Below, piece after piece: positions 1 through 8,075 of a stretch of 50,265 nt of DNA (positions within the stretch are counted from its first letter, which is position 1; every line of letters starts with the position of its first letter). This DNA comes from Bacillota bacterium. GTDB lineage: Bacteria > Bacillota > Clostridia > Lachnospirales > Cellulosilyticaceae. The stretch is taken from assembly GCA_023412455.1 (NCBI GenBank), contig JAEYNQ010000165.1, forward strand, positions 1-50,265, in the 5' to 3' direction. The notes under the pieces were generated by a model. That model did no database searches. It saw only the letters and a list, made by a program, of their open reading frames with translations, and was not told where the DNA came from. Both the position numbers and the translations under genes were made by a program.

Positions 1-2
1 CA

Positions 3-1643
3 CGGCAAGTGTCTTATAGGGATTTTATCAATAAGGTGGATAAGCACCAAATAGAAGAGGTTGTAATAGGGACAGGTTCAAAGCTTCAGTTTAAAGAAGG
101 GGGTATTCTCTATGAGACAGATCATCCCCGGACAGAAGGTTTTAAGGAGAAGCTCCTCTTAAAGGATGTAAAAGTTGTAGAAAAGACGCATACGGAGTTT
201 AATGTGGTTCAAAATATATTTAGCATGACTTTAATGATTCTCACATTTGTCATGATTTATAAAGCTGTAAAAAAACAAGGCATGGGTAAAGGGAGTATGA
301 GTTTATGTTCTAAACCTATTGAACCTAGTAGTTTGCAACAGGACTTTGGCTCTATTGCAGGAAATGAGGAAGCTAAAGGGCAGGTTCAAGACATAATTGA
401 TTTTATGAAAAACCCTGATAAATATAGGCGATTAGGAGCCAGAATGCCGAAAGGTGTTATTCTCTATGGCCCGCCAGGGACGGGTAAGACTTTAATGGCT
501 AAAGCCATTGCAAAAGAAGGGAATGTCCCCTTTTTTTCTGTAAGTGGCTCTGACTTTATACAGCTCTATGTGGGTGTAGGAGCTAGTCGTGTACGTGAGA
601 TTTTTGGAGAAGCCCGTAAATATAAGAAAGCTGTTATTTTTATTGATGAAATTGATGCTATTGGTAAGAAAAGGAGCCAAAGTGCCCACACGAGTAATGA
701 TGAAAAGGATCAGACTTTAAATGCCCTCTTAACAGAGATGTCAGGTTTTAAAGAGGATGAAGGCATTGTTATTTTTGCAGCCACTAATCGCTTAGATACG
801 TTAGATGAGGCGCTCTTAAGACCGGGGCGTTTTGATAGACATATTGAAATAGGGTATCCAGACCTTGCAGCAAGGGAAGCTATTTTACAACTACATGTGA
901 AGAATAAGCCGTTAAGTGAAGAGATCCATCTCAAGGAACTAGCAAAGCAAACGGTTTATTTTACAGGAGCTATGTTAGAAAACTTAGTCAATGAAGCAGC
1001 CATTGCAGCAGCTCAAGAGGGGAAAGAGGTAATCACCAAGGCAGCTATAGATGAGGCCTTTTATACAGTGATTGCTGGAAAAGAGAAAAAAGATAGAAGT
1101 GGTGTAGATAGACAGGATAGGCGGATTACAGCCTTTCATGAAGCAGGGCATACGGTAGTGACAAAGCTTATAGCGCCTGAAAATAGTGTCACCAAAGTGA
1201 CAATTATCCCTAGTACTAAAGGTGCAGGTGGTTTTAGTATGAATATTCCAAAAGACAAAATGTACCTAACCAAGCAAGATATTTTAACCCAAATTAAGAT
1301 TAGTTTAGGTGGGAGAGCCGCAGAAGAAATTATTTTTGGTAGAGAAGGGATCACAACAGGGGCAAGCAATGATTTAGAAAAAGCCACAAGGCTGATTAAA
1401 GATTACTTAATCCGCTATGGCATGGATGAAGAAGTGGGACTAGCCAATTGGGAAGTATTATTAGGAGAAAGAGAAAGAGATAATAGATGGCTTTTAGAAA
1501 AAGCTTCTACACATCTTACCCTTCTTTATGAAGAAACAAAACAGCTTCTAACGAAGAATATAGAAATTTTAGAAGGATTAACACAGGCATTACTTGAACA
1601 TGAAACATTGGGTGAACAACAAATAGCTAACTTCTTTTCTTAA
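3..1643 (+). CDS. ftsH: ATP-dependent zinc metalloprotease FtsH (5' end outside window)
   Basis: Membrane-anchored AAA+ protease that unfolds and degrades membrane and soluble proteins. Numbering from the GTG at 9, there is a transmembrane stretch near residues 70-87, Walker A GPPGTGKT at 154-161, Walker B VIFIDE at 209-214, a second region of homology ending RPGRFDR near 277, the zinc motif HEAGH at 377-381, and a later Asp in GASNDLEKA (about 455) that fits the third zinc ligand. The frame is open to the left edge. Typical FtsH has a first membrane helix before the segment that begins here with SYRDF, so the GTG at 9 is probably internal and the true start lies upstream. What is visible is 544 aa, against about 600-650 for the family. 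The stop codon lies inside a perfect inverted repeat. Confidence 0.93.
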   Translation, partial: RQVSYRDFINKVDKHQIEEVVIGTGSKLQFKEGGILYETDHPRTEGFKEKLLLKDVKVVEKTHTEFNVVQNIFSMTLMILTFVMIYKAVKKQGMGKGSMSLCSKPIEPSSLQQDFGSIAGNEEAKGQVQDIIDFMKNPDKYRRLGARMPKGVILYGPPGTGKTLMAKAIAKEGNVPFFSVSGSDFIQLYVGVGASRVREIFGEARKYKKAVIFIDEIDAIGKKRSQSAHTSNDEKDQTLNALLTEMSGFKEDEGIVIFAATNRLDTLDEALLRPGRFDRHIEIGYPDLAAREAILQLHVKNKPLSEEIHLKELAKQTVYFTGAMLENLVNEAAIAAAQEGKEVITKAAIDEAFYTVIAGKEKKDRSGVDRQDRRITAFHEAGHTVVTKLIAPENSVTKVTIIPSTKGAGGFSMNIPKDKMYLTKQDILTQIKISLGGRAAEEIIFGREGITTGASNDLEKATRLIKDYLIRYGMDEEVGLANWEVLLGERERDNRWLLEKASTHLTLLYEETKQLLTKNIEILEGLTQALLEHETLGEQQIANFFS

Positions 1644-1670
1644 GAAGTTAGCTATTTATCGTGTTTCTTT
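1621..1670. terminator. Bidirectional terminator overlapping two stop codons
   Basis: Perfect 16-bp inverted repeat, arms 1621-1636 and 1642-1657, with a 5-nt loop. The right arm is followed by a T-rich stretch, and the left arm is rich in A and T, so it could serve both strands. The stem contains the stop codon of ftsH (1641-1643, in the loop and arm boundary) and that of the minus-strand gene (1648-1650). Confidence 0.75.
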
Positions 1671-1872
1671 TACTTTGCAAATTCATGATATCATTTCGCC
1701 AGTAGAGACGTACACGATTAATGGTCTTGATGGGGGTAATTCTTCCTTTACTTACAAGCTCATCCAGGTATTGTCTTGAACAATTAAGCATACTCGTTGC
1801 TTCAGCGGTAGTAATAATCTCGTTGCATATAAAATCGATCAAGTGCTCTTTATCATCAAAGGTATATTTCAT
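1648..1872 (-). CDS. Small helix-turn-helix DNA-binding protein (MerR/excisionase-like)
   Basis: A 74-aa protein. Residues about 20-60 resemble the HTH_17 (excisionase/MerR-like) winged helix: TTAEATSMLNCSRQYLDELV followed by a basic GRITPIKTINRVRLYW wing. The start is supported by AAAGGGGG about 6 nt upstream of the ATG on the minus strand. No effector domain is present, so it is probably a DNA-binding adaptor or a small regulator. Its target is unknown. A promoter with a short dyad in its spacer lies upstream, which is compatible with autoregulation (inference). It is convergent with ftsH and divergent from the two-component system at 2098. Confidence 0.75.
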   Translation of the reverse strand: MKYTFDDKEHLIDFICNEIITTAEATSMLNCSRQYLDELVSKGRITPIKTINRVRLYWRNDIMNLQSKRNTINS

Positions 1873-1903
1873 TTCAACGTCCCCCTTTGCCAGTATATTT
1901 ACT

Positions 1904-1932
1904 ATTGTAAAGTATTTTACTTAATATATCAA
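1904..1932 (-). promoter_or_regulatory. Promoter of the small HTH gene
   Basis: On the minus strand, TTGATA (1927-1932), a 17-nt spacer, then TACAAT (1904-1909). The spacer holds the dyad AAGTA-AAA-TACTT, a possible operator. Confidence 0.55.
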
Positions 1933-1984
1933 CAATTAATATTATTAATTATTTGAATCAAACATTTATTAAGAGTAAAAGCTT

Positions 1985-2014
1985 TTAACTTTCTTCATAT
2001 AAAATGTATATAAT
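1985..2014 (+). promoter_or_regulatory. Promoter of the two-component operon
   Basis: TTAACT (1985-1990), 18-nt spacer, TATAAT (2009-2014). It is followed by repeated ATAAG motifs at about 2023-2070 (GTATAAGAAAG then GTATAAGATAA, 11 nt apart) that could bind the response regulator; that role is inference. Confidence 0.5.
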
Positions 2015-2097
2015 AGAAATCAGTATAAGAAAGGTATAAGATAAGAATAAGTGCTTACCTAATGATAAGTGGTGTAAAATAGAGAAGGAGTGAGCTT

Positions 2098-2784
2098 ATG
2101 AATATATTAATAATAGAAGATGAAGAACGTGTAGCAGATATCATGACAAAATATTTAGAAAAAGAAGGCTTTACTGTTTTTACGTGTTACACTGGACGAG
2201 CTGGCTTGGACACTTTTTATAAACAAAAGATAGATATTGTCCTTTTAGATCTGATGCTTCCAGATATACAAGGAGAAGAAATTTGTGCTGAGATGCGTCA
2301 AGTATCCAATGTTTATATTTTTATGGTGACAGCACGTGGTACTTTAGATAGTAAAATTGAGGGCTTTCATTTAGGTGCTGATGAATATTTAGTGAAGCCA
2401 GTAAGTCCAAGAGAAGTGGTGGCAAGAGTAAAAGCTTTAGATATGAGAATACAACGGGAGGAAAGTAAAGATACCCTTATTTTTGATAAAGGAAGATTAA
2501 AAATTTATTTAGAAGAACGTATTCTAAAAGTAAATAATGAAGAAATTGCCCTTACACCTAATGAATTTGAGCTCCTTTATGAGTTAGCGGCTTCACCAGG
2601 TAGGGTTTTTACAAGAGACCAGCTCATAGAAGCTGTTATGGGCATTGATTTTGATGGTTTTGATCGCACCATAGATGTGCATATTAAGAACTTAAGAAAA
2701 AAAATAGAGGAGGATACAAAAAATCCAAAGTATATTAAAACGGTAACAGGTATTGGCTATAAGTTTGAAGGAGATACCTTATGA
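2098..2784 (+). CDS. OmpR/PhoB-family response regulator
   Basis: Cytoplasmic transcription regulator of a two-component system. The receiver domain (1-115) has the acidic pair near E7-D8, phospho-acceptor D51 in LLDLMLP, T78 and K100 of the switch. The winged-helix DNA-binding domain (about 128-226) ends in the usual TVTGIGYKF. Length of 228 aa is normal. The ATG follows GAAGGAGTGAGCTT. The stop overlaps the start of the kinase gene (ATGA), so the two are translationally coupled. No transporter or obvious target gene lies next to the pair, so the signal is unknown. Confidence 0.95.
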   Translation: MNILIIEDEERVADIMTKYLEKEGFTVFTCYTGRAGLDTFYKQKIDIVLLDLMLPDIQGEEICAEMRQVSNVYIFMVTARGTLDSKIEGFHLGADEYLVKPVSPREVVARVKALDMRIQREESKDTLIFDKGRLKIYLEERILKVNNEEIALTPNEFELLYELAASPGRVFTRDQLIEAVMGIDFDGFDRTIDVHIKNLRKKIEEDTKNPKYIKTVTGIGYKFEGDTL

Positions 2785-4220
2785 TTTCTATTCGAAAGCA
2801 ACTATTTGGTATTTTAGCCTCGCTAGGACTTATTGTTATTTTAGCAACCTCCTTGATGGTTAATTTTTCTATTAAAAGGAATTTTGAAAATTACATTGAA
2901 AAAAATATTCAGCAAGCAGGAGATGTTATTGTAGATATAGTAGAGGACCTGTATGAGAATGGTGGTTGGAAGTATAACTTAGACGAAAAGTTAGTGGTAG
3001 AAACCTATATGGGGAACTTTGCTATTTCTATTTTGGATTGTAATAAGCAGTTAATTTGGGGGACTACCCAAGAACAACTCCATTATAGTATTAAGGATTT
3101 TGATAAGAAATGGATTCGCCTGAATAACAAAAACTACCGTTTTGAAGACCGTTCTTTATATGATCGAGAAGGGCGTTTAATTGGTTATGTACGTATAGGG
3201 TATTATCCTTCCTTACTCATTTCAGAAAGTGGTTTACAGTTTCAAGCGGCTATGAATGAAGCTACTCTTTGGTGCTCTTTTTTAATATTAGGTTGTTTCA
3301 TAGCAGCAGGTTTAGGTATATCTAAGTTGTTTACCTTTCATATTTATGGCATAGCCAAAACATCTATGGACCTTGCAGATGGCAAGTTGACGGCTAGATA
3401 TACAAGACCTAGTCATATCCAAGAGATTGAAACACTTCGGTATAGTATGAACTATTTGGCAGAACGACTGGAGAAGCAAGATACCATTCGTAAGAAGTTA
3501 ATCTCTGATGTATCCCATGAAATTCGTACACCCCTTCATATTTTACAAAGTAATCTAGAAGCTATGATTGACGGTATTTATCCCATTGATGATGAGCAAA
3601 TGCAAATGCTCTATAAAGAAGTGGTACGTTTTGGAAAACTTTTAAGCAATCTTGATATGCTTAAAAATGTGGAGGAGAAGGCTGAACAGATAGATTTTGT
3701 ACCTATTCCATTGAATCAAAGTATTCGTGAGGTTTTTAATAGCTTTAAAATCATTGCCAATGAGAAGAAAATCAAATATAGCATTAATGTAGAAGAAACA
3801 GAGAATATGATGATTTTAGGAGATAAGGATGCTATCAAACAACTCTGGATGAACCTTCTTTCCAATGCCTTTAAGTTTACAGAGGATAAGGGAGAAATCA
3901 AGGTGACTACCAGTGTGAAGGAAAGGCATTGTATCATTACCATAGAAGATACGGGAATAGGTATTGCTAAAGAAGACTTGCCTTATGTTTTTGACCGTAT
4001 GTATCGTGGAGATAAGAGTAGGGAAATATATGAAGGAAGTGGATTAGGACTTACAATCGTTAAGAAAATAGTAAAAAGTCATCATGGCAAAGTAAGCATT
4101 GAAAGTGAACAAGGAGTAGGTAGCAAAATTTATATTCAGCTCCCCTTAGAAGGAGATGTAGCCCATCAACATCGTACCAATAAGGTAAAATCCTATATGC
4201 GATTAGGTATTAAAAATTAA
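2781..4220 (+). CDS. Sensor histidine kinase
   Basis: Partner of the regulator encoded just upstream. TM1 is at about 8-30, an extracytoplasmic sensor of about 125 aa follows, TM2 is at about 160-183, a HAMP-like linker at 185-235, and the HisKA phospho-acceptor H246 sits in SDVSHEIRTPL. The ATPase domain has the N box WMNLLSNAFKF (N362), G1 DTGIGI (390-395) and G2 GSGLGLTIV (419-427). The core motifs look intact. A basic tail of about 25 residues (after 456) follows the catalytic domain. The extracytoplasmic part is not one I recognise, so the stimulus cannot be named. Confidence 0.94.
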   Translation: MISIRKQLFGILASLGLIVILATSLMVNFSIKRNFENYIEKNIQQAGDVIVDIVEDLYENGGWKYNLDEKLVVETYMGNFAISILDCNKQLIWGTTQEQLHYSIKDFDKKWIRLNNKNYRFEDRSLYDREGRLIGYVRIGYYPSLLISESGLQFQAAMNEATLWCSFLILGCFIAAGLGISKLFTFHIYGIAKTSMDLADGKLTARYTRPSHIQEIETLRYSMNYLAERLEKQDTIRKKLISDVSHEIRTPLHILQSNLEAMIDGIYPIDDEQMQMLYKEVVRFGKLLSNLDMLKNVEEKAEQIDFVPIPLNQSIREVFNSFKIIANEKKIKYSINVEETENMMILGDKDAIKQLWMNLLSNAFKFTEDKGEIKVTTSVKERHCIITIEDTGIGIAKEDLPYVFDRMYRGDKSREIYEGSGLGLTIVKKIVKSHHGKVSIESEQGVGSKIYIQLPLEGDVAHQHRTNKVKSYMRLGIKN

Positions 4221-4284
4221 ATTTGTAAATAGGTTACAACCTAATAGTGTAGGAGAAGTGTAAATGAAGAGTAAGCTAAAAAGC

Positions 4285-4330
4285 AAAAGCTCCCAGCCTT
4301 ATTAAATGAGGATAGGAGCTTTTATTTTTA
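4285..4330 (+). terminator. Terminator of the two-component operon
   Basis: AAAAGCTCC (4285-4293) pairs with GGAGCTTTT (4315-4323), followed by a T-rich run. Confidence 0.8.
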
Positions 4331-4384
4331 GACAAAAACCTTGTCTTTTTCACTATGGACTGTTGGTTTTTACATTATAAAAAA

Positions 4385-4406
4385 GAAAACTTAATCGGAG
4401 TGATTA
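4385..4406 (-). terminator. Weak terminator of folT
   Basis: On the minus strand, directly after the folT stop, TAATC-ACTCC-GATTA (4392-4406) is followed by AGTTTTCTTTTTT. The stem is only 5 bp, so this is tentative. Confidence 0.4.
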
Positions 4407-4949
4407 CTAAGCCTCTTTTGTACGAAAAGCATTAAGATGTACAGTGAGGTACTTTAAGGTAAAATACAAAATAGCACACTCGATAGGAATCATAGCAGCA
4501 TTCTTCACAAGACGTAAAGGTAAGAGAGCCATAAAGGCTTTTCCATTAGTAAGACTTAACCAGTATGTGTTTAAGAAACCATGAAATAAAAGGTTAACAA
4601 TACTGTTTGCCATAACTATATGAGGTAGGCTAATCTTTCCTTTTGTTTTTTTATAATGCATAAAATAACCATAAGTAAAACCACCTAAAGCTGCGGTTAA
4701 GGTATAACCTGGGAAAAAAGGGGCCGTCTGAGGAAATAAGAAAAAGCCTAAAAGGTCTGCAGCGACGCCCATGGCACAAGTAACCCAGGGGCCATAAAGA
4801 TAAGCCGTAAGGCCAGTTACGATAAAGCCAAAGGTAATACGTAAGAAATTATTAAAGAGTGAAATTTGAGCCACACGAGCAAGTATAATTTTAAGACTGA
4901 TAAATAGTCCAAGTAATACAGTATCTTTTGTTTGTAATTTATTTTTCAT
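4407..4949 (-). CDS. folT: Folate ECF transporter S component FolT
   Basis: Membrane substrate-binding subunit of an energy-coupling-factor folate importer. It works with the shared EcfA/A'/T module, which is not in this window. The 180-aa protein has about six hydrophobic segments and FolT-like signatures: NFLRITFGF near the N-terminus, LGFFLFP...FFPGYTLTAALGG in the middle, and NTYWLSL...LLPLRLVKN toward the end. The ATG at 4947-4949 is chosen because AAAGGAG lies 7 nt upstream; the in-frame TTG at 4965-4967 falls within that Shine-Dalgarno region. A THF riboswitch upstream independently supports folate as substrate. Confidence 0.92.
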   Translation of the reverse strand: MKNKLQTKDTVLLGLFISLKIILARVAQISLFNNFLRITFGFIVTGLTAYLYGPWVTCAMGVAADLLGFFLFPQTAPFFPGYTLTAALGGFTYGYFMHYKKTKGKISLPHIVMANSIVNLLFHGFLNTYWLSLTNGKAFMALLPLRLVKNAAMIPIECAILYFTLKYLTVHLNAFRTKEA

Positions 4950-4970
4950 AGAGCAACTCCTTTGCAAATA

Positions 4971-5002
4971 AAAGCTTAAACCTACTAAGATTTTAGGCTT
5001 AA
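4971..5002 (-). terminator. Expression-platform terminator of the THF riboswitch
   Basis: On the minus strand, TTAAGCCTA (4994-5002) pairs with TAGGTTTAA (4976-4984, one G-U) across a 9-nt loop, followed by GCTTTTATTT. It sits between the aptamer and the folT ribosome-binding site, so ligand-controlled termination is the simplest model (inference). Confidence 0.6.
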
Positions 5003-5021
5003 GATAAAGAAGCGCTGCACT

Positions 5022-5123
5022 GGCAGCGGAATGCGATATAAGTACCGCAAATCATTGAAGATTTTTCGTCTAGTGGCAACTTCCCGTCCAACTAGCACTT
5101 AACGCACTTATATCTACTCTGCC
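5022..5123 (-). promoter_or_regulatory. Tetrahydrofolate (THF) riboswitch
   Basis: Read on the minus strand, the segment starts GGCAGAGTAGATATAAGTGC and ends CGCATTCCGCTGCC. GGCAG (5119-5123) pairs with CTGCC (5022-5026) to close P1. The conserved blocks AGAGTAGA, GCGTTAAGTG, GGACGGGAAGTTGCC and GCGGTA are present in the order known for the THF (folT-type) aptamer, including the TATAAGT/ACTTATA helix. Length of about 100 nt fits. It lies about 70 nt upstream of folT, the usual context of this class. Confidence 0.93.
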
Positions 5124-5145
5124 AACGGTCTATAGTGATAGTCCT

Positions 5146-5173
5146 ATTATAGCAAAATCCTTTTAAAACACAA
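5146..5173 (-). promoter_or_regulatory. Promoter of the THF riboswitch-folT unit
   Basis: On the minus strand, TTGTGT (5168-5173), 16-nt spacer, TATAAT (5146-5151). The start site would fall about 15 nt before the aptamer. Confidence 0.6.
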
Positions 5174-5274
5174 GTTGAATAAAAAATAAAAGTTTACAAA
5201 AAATATTCATCTTTATATAATAAAATATAAAAAATGCTAGATACTAAGAAGAAAAAAAGAGGGGAGAAGAGAAG

Positions 5275-5457
5275 ATGCTCAATACAAAAGATCCTTATTT
5301 ATTATTAAGTATTGTGAATATGAAATTAAGAGATGAAGCCAGTTCTTTAGAGGACCTTTGTAAAAGTTACAATCAAAGTATAGAAGAGCTTAGTGACCGA
5401 TTAAAAAAGGTAGGGTATGTTTATAATAATAGTCTTAATCAATTTATAGCAGAATAA
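5275..5457 (+). CDS. DUF4250 family small protein
   Basis: A 60-aa protein of the DUF4250 type, which is common in Clostridia. It begins with a KDPYLLLSIVNMKLRD segment, followed by a small helical region with SLEDLCKSYN and a C-terminal GYVYNNSLNQF motif. The ATG follows GAGGGGAGAAGAGAAG. The compact fold, with its three short helices, could be DNA-binding, but its function is unknown. It ends 19 nt before the aminopeptidase gene and is probably co-transcribed with it. Confidence 0.8.
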   Translation: MLNTKDPYLLLSIVNMKLRDEASSLEDLCKSYNQSIEELSDRLKKVGYVYNNSLNQFIAE

Positions 5458-5476
5458 CTAAAAAGGGAGAATACAG

Positions 5477-6703
5477 ATGTTTGAAGCAAAACTAAGGAGC
5501 TATGCGAGACTAGTAGTAGAAGTAGGTGTTAATATTCAAAAGGGACAGTACCTTATGATTCGGACACCTTTAGAAGGGGCTTATTTTGCAAGAGAATTAG
5601 CAAAATGTGCCTATGAGGTAGGGGCCAAACGCGTTTTTGTAGAATATAGTGATGAACAAATGACTAAAATCACTTATAACTCTGCTTCAGAAGAAGCTTT
5701 AGAGGAATATCCAAGTTGGATCGCCCAAGGGCTAACAGAGTTAGCAGAAAGAAATGCGGCTTTTATTAGTATCAGTGCAGGTGATCCAGATTTATTAAAG
5801 GGAGTGGACACCAACAAAATAGTAGCAGCTCAAAAGGCAGCAGGAAAGGCTCTAGCTACTTTTCGTAAATACATGAGCAATTCGGATGTGCCTTGGTGTG
5901 TGGTTTCGATTCCTACCCCTCTATGGAGCAAAAAGCTTTTTCCACATGCTTCAGAAGAAGAAGGTGAAAAGCTCTTATGGGATAAAATTTTTGAAGCCAC
6001 ACGTATTCATGAAAAAGACCCTGTACAAGCTTGGAAGGAGCATGTAGCCCGTCTTGAAGAAAAGTGTCGCTTCTTAAATGAAAAGAAGCTTTGCAAGCTT
6101 CATTATAAGGCACCAGGAACGGACCTTTGGGTAGAACTTCCACCTGGACATATTTGGGAAGGTGGAGGAGAAAATAGCTCAAAAGGTATTTACTTTGTGG
6201 CCAATATGCCAACTGAAGAAATCTTTACAATGCCCTCTAAGTATGGTGTCAATGGTACCTTAGCCTCTACTAAACCCTTTAGTTACGGTGGAAATATAAT
6301 TGATAAGTTTGTACTGACCTTTGAAAAGGGCAAAGTAGTAGCTTGTCAGGCCGAGGAAGGAGAAGAACTACTTAAAAAATTACTTGAAACAGATGAAGGG
6401 GCCTCTTATCTGGGTGAAGTGGCTCTCGTTCCTCATAGTTCCCCTGTTTCTGGTACAGGCATGCTTTTTTTTAATACCTTATTTGATGAAAATGCTTCGT
6501 GCCATTTTGCTTTTGGGAATAGTTATCCTACTACATTAAAGGGAGGAACGACCATGACAGAAGAAGAACTAGAAGCTCATGGCGCCAATACCTCTATCAT
6601 TCATGAAGATTTTATGGTAGGGGGTCCTCATTTAAGTATAGAAGGTTTTACGGAAAAGGGAGAGAGCTTTTATCTTTTTAAAGAGGGAGAATGGGCTTTT
6701 TAG
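5477..6703 (+). CDS. M29 family aminopeptidase (AmpS/PepS type)
   Basis: Cytoplasmic metallo-aminopeptidase that removes N-terminal residues during peptide turnover. Length of 408 aa is typical. Candidate metal ligands match the family pattern: E248 in PTEEIFT, E314 in LGEVALV, H343 in SCHFAFG, and H376 plus D378 in IHEDFMVGG, with the conserved Tyr at 350. The GTDLWVELPPGHIWEGG segment is a further family hallmark. AAAGGGAG precedes the ATG. The gene is probably co-transcribed with the DUF4250 gene. Substrate specificity cannot be read from the sequence. Confidence 0.93.
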   Translation: MFEAKLRSYARLVVEVGVNIQKGQYLMIRTPLEGAYFARELAKCAYEVGAKRVFVEYSDEQMTKITYNSASEEALEEYPSWIAQGLTELAERNAAFISISAGDPDLLKGVDTNKIVAAQKAAGKALATFRKYMSNSDVPWCVVSIPTPLWSKKLFPHASEEEGEKLLWDKIFEATRIHEKDPVQAWKEHVARLEEKCRFLNEKKLCKLHYKAPGTDLWVELPPGHIWEGGGENSSKGIYFVANMPTEEIFTMPSKYGVNGTLASTKPFSYGGNIIDKFVLTFEKGKVVACQAEEGEELLKKLLETDEGASYLGEVALVPHSSPVSGTGMLFFNTLFDENASCHFAFGNSYPTTLKGGTTMTEEELEAHGANTSIIHEDFMVGGPHLSIEGFTEKGESFYLFKEGEWAF

Positions 6704-6781
6704 ATATAAGGTCTATTCTATGCAAGAAAGGTATGTTTTTTAAAAAGAGTCACATACTAAGAGGAAAAAACAATAGGAAGG

Positions 6782-6988
6782 ATGACAAGCAAGATGAGAG
6801 CCCCTATAGCCAAACCTCTTACTGGTGAAAATAATAAAAGGCTAAATAATAAAGAACCTATTCGCAGTGAAGCTACAGCAGCCATTCTCAATGTAAAGGA
6901 GCAACTACCCCATTCAAAGGTGGCTTTACCTGGAGAAGAAATGGTTTTAGAAGCAAAAGACTGGGTAGATAATGGGAGTAGGCTCTAA
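6782..6988 (+). CDS. DUF3787-like small protein
   Basis: A 68-aa hypothetical protein whose C-terminal half (TAAILNVKEQLPHSKVALP, then AKDWVDNGS) matches my memory of the DUF3787 pattern: TAAW..., PxSxVxxP, xxAKxWVD. DUF3787 proteins are small Clostridia proteins, some of them associated with spores. The Trp usually found after TAA is Ile here. The start is uncertain. The ATG at 6782 abuts AGGAAGG with no spacing, and the in-frame ATG at 6794 has that motif 12 nt upstream. A 13-bp hairpin lies 28 nt past the stop. Function unknown. Confidence 0.55.
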   Translation: MTSKMRAPIAKPLTGENNKRLNNKEPIRSEATAAILNVKEQLPHSKVALPGEEMVLEAKDWVDNGSRL

Positions 6989-7015
6989 AAGAACACTTTA
7001 AGGCAAAATAAGAAG

Positions 7016-7066
7016 ATAAGCCTATAGGAGGCATTAGAGAACATTTAAACCTATGGGCTTATTATG
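7016..7066 (+). terminator. Hairpin after the DUF3787 gene
   Basis: Arms 7016-7028 and 7050-7062 pair over 13 bp with one G-U, around a 21-nt loop. The T-run is poor (TATGTTTAA), so this could be a terminator or another structured element. The 7063-7187 stretch after it holds no gene I can support; it contains a TATAAT at 7138-7143 with only a weak -35. Confidence 0.4.
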
Positions 7067-7187
7067 TTTAAAGAAGAGTGATACACCTTAATGAGGATGA
7101 GGTACATAGGAAGCTAGGTTATAAAAATGAGTGCTGCTATAATAAGTCATGCCATAACAAAGAGAAAAGAAAAGGGAGTGGAAGAGA

Positions 7188-7802
7188 TTGAGTAAGAGCA
7201 AAATTCTAGAAGTAACAGCCTTAGTAAAAACACGCTTTTTAGGGCTATATGATGTGGCCTATCAGAATAAACTAGGACAAGAAAAGCATTGGATGGTAGC
7301 TTCTCGTAAAAAGGAGGAGGACTTGAGAAAGCTTTATTTAAAGGGGGAAACAGATGCCACTGATGCGGTGGTTATTGTAGCCTATCATGAGGAAGAACAT
7401 AAAATCGTTATTATTAGACAGTTTAGAGTGCCTATTAATGATTATATTTATGAGTTGCCTGCAGGACTCATTGATTCTAGGGAAGATCGTGAGACGACGC
7501 TTCGAAGAGAATTAAAGGAAGAGACAGGCTTAGAATTAGTACGCGTTTTGGAAACATTAAGTTTAGACAAAACCTATCTTTCACCTGGCCTAACGGATGA
7601 ATCTGTTGCTTTTATGTATTGTACGTGCAAGGGAGAGCTACAGAAAACCTATTTAGAAGCAGATGAAGAAATCGAGGCATTTCTTTTATCCCGAGAGGAA
7701 GCTAAGGTACTTTTAGAAAAGGGAGAAAAAATGGATATTAAGCTAGTGATTATTCTTAGAAGCTTTATAAGCTTAGGAGAAAAACTTTTTGAAGAGGTAT
7801 AA
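7188..7802 (+). CDS. NUDIX hydrolase, ADP-ribose pyrophosphatase-like
   Basis: Cytoplasmic hydrolase of nucleoside diphosphates linked to another moiety. The Nudix box GX5EX7REUXEEXGU is complete at about residues 93-115: G, LIDSR, E, DRETTLR, then RELKEETGL. The flanking QFRVP and the YELPAG just before the box fit the ADP-ribose pyrophosphatase branch, but substrate is not proven. Length of 204 aa is normal. The start is a TTG with GGGAG about 9 nt upstream. No closer ATG fits. Confidence 0.87.
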   Translation: MSKSKILEVTALVKTRFLGLYDVAYQNKLGQEKHWMVASRKKEEDLRKLYLKGETDATDAVVIVAYHEEEHKIVIIRQFRVPINDYIYELPAGLIDSREDRETTLRRELKEETGLELVRVLETLSLDKTYLSPGLTDESVAFMYCTCKGELQKTYLEADEEIEAFLLSREEAKVLLEKGEKMDIKLVIILRSFISLGEKLFEEV

Positions 7803-7816
7803 GTAAAGGATAAAAC

Positions 7817-7845
7817 TTGATATAATCCCAGATTTAGGTTATACT
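7817..7845 (+). promoter_or_regulatory. Promoter of the flavoprotein-symporter operon
   Basis: TTGATA (7817-7822), 17-nt spacer, TATACT (7840-7845). A transcript from here would carry a leader of about 220 nt containing the hairpin at 7921-7970. Confidence 0.6.
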
Positions 7846-7920
7846 AATTGAGTAAGAAGGCAGTATCAAACTTATAAACTGAAAATTTGTTTAGAAAGTT
7901 TAATGGAAATGTTTAAAGAC

Positions 7921-7970
7921 AAAGTGTAATGTCTCCATGCTTAGAGAGAGGGAGTGGTTACACTTTTTTA
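7921..7970 (+). terminator. Leader terminator hairpin upstream of the flavoprotein gene
   Basis: AAAGTGTAA (7921-7929) pairs with TTACACTTT (7958-7966), with an inner CTCC/GGAG pairing and a T-run. It lies about 70-110 nt after the promoter at 7817-7845 and before the gene at 8076, so it is either an attenuator or the end of a short RNA. The 7803-8075 gap holds only this element and the promoter. Confidence 0.6.
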
Positions 7971-8075
7971 GTGCCTTTTTTTAGAGGAAGAGCAAGGTAT
8001 AAGCTTAACAAAAAAGGTTAATTTAACACCAACTGAAGATTTATTAACAAGAAAAATAGGCGATGAGGTGACAAG

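Noticed and set aside
4965..4967. TTG start for folT, six codons upstream of the chosen ATG
   Set aside because: It overlaps the Shine-Dalgarno sequence that serves the ATG at 4947-4949.
7072..7190. A short frame with a Cys-rich stretch (KNECCYNKSCHNK)
   Set aside because: No ribosome-binding site, no proper start, and it overlaps a probable promoter of the NUDIX gene. It might be a gene remnant, but I cannot support it.
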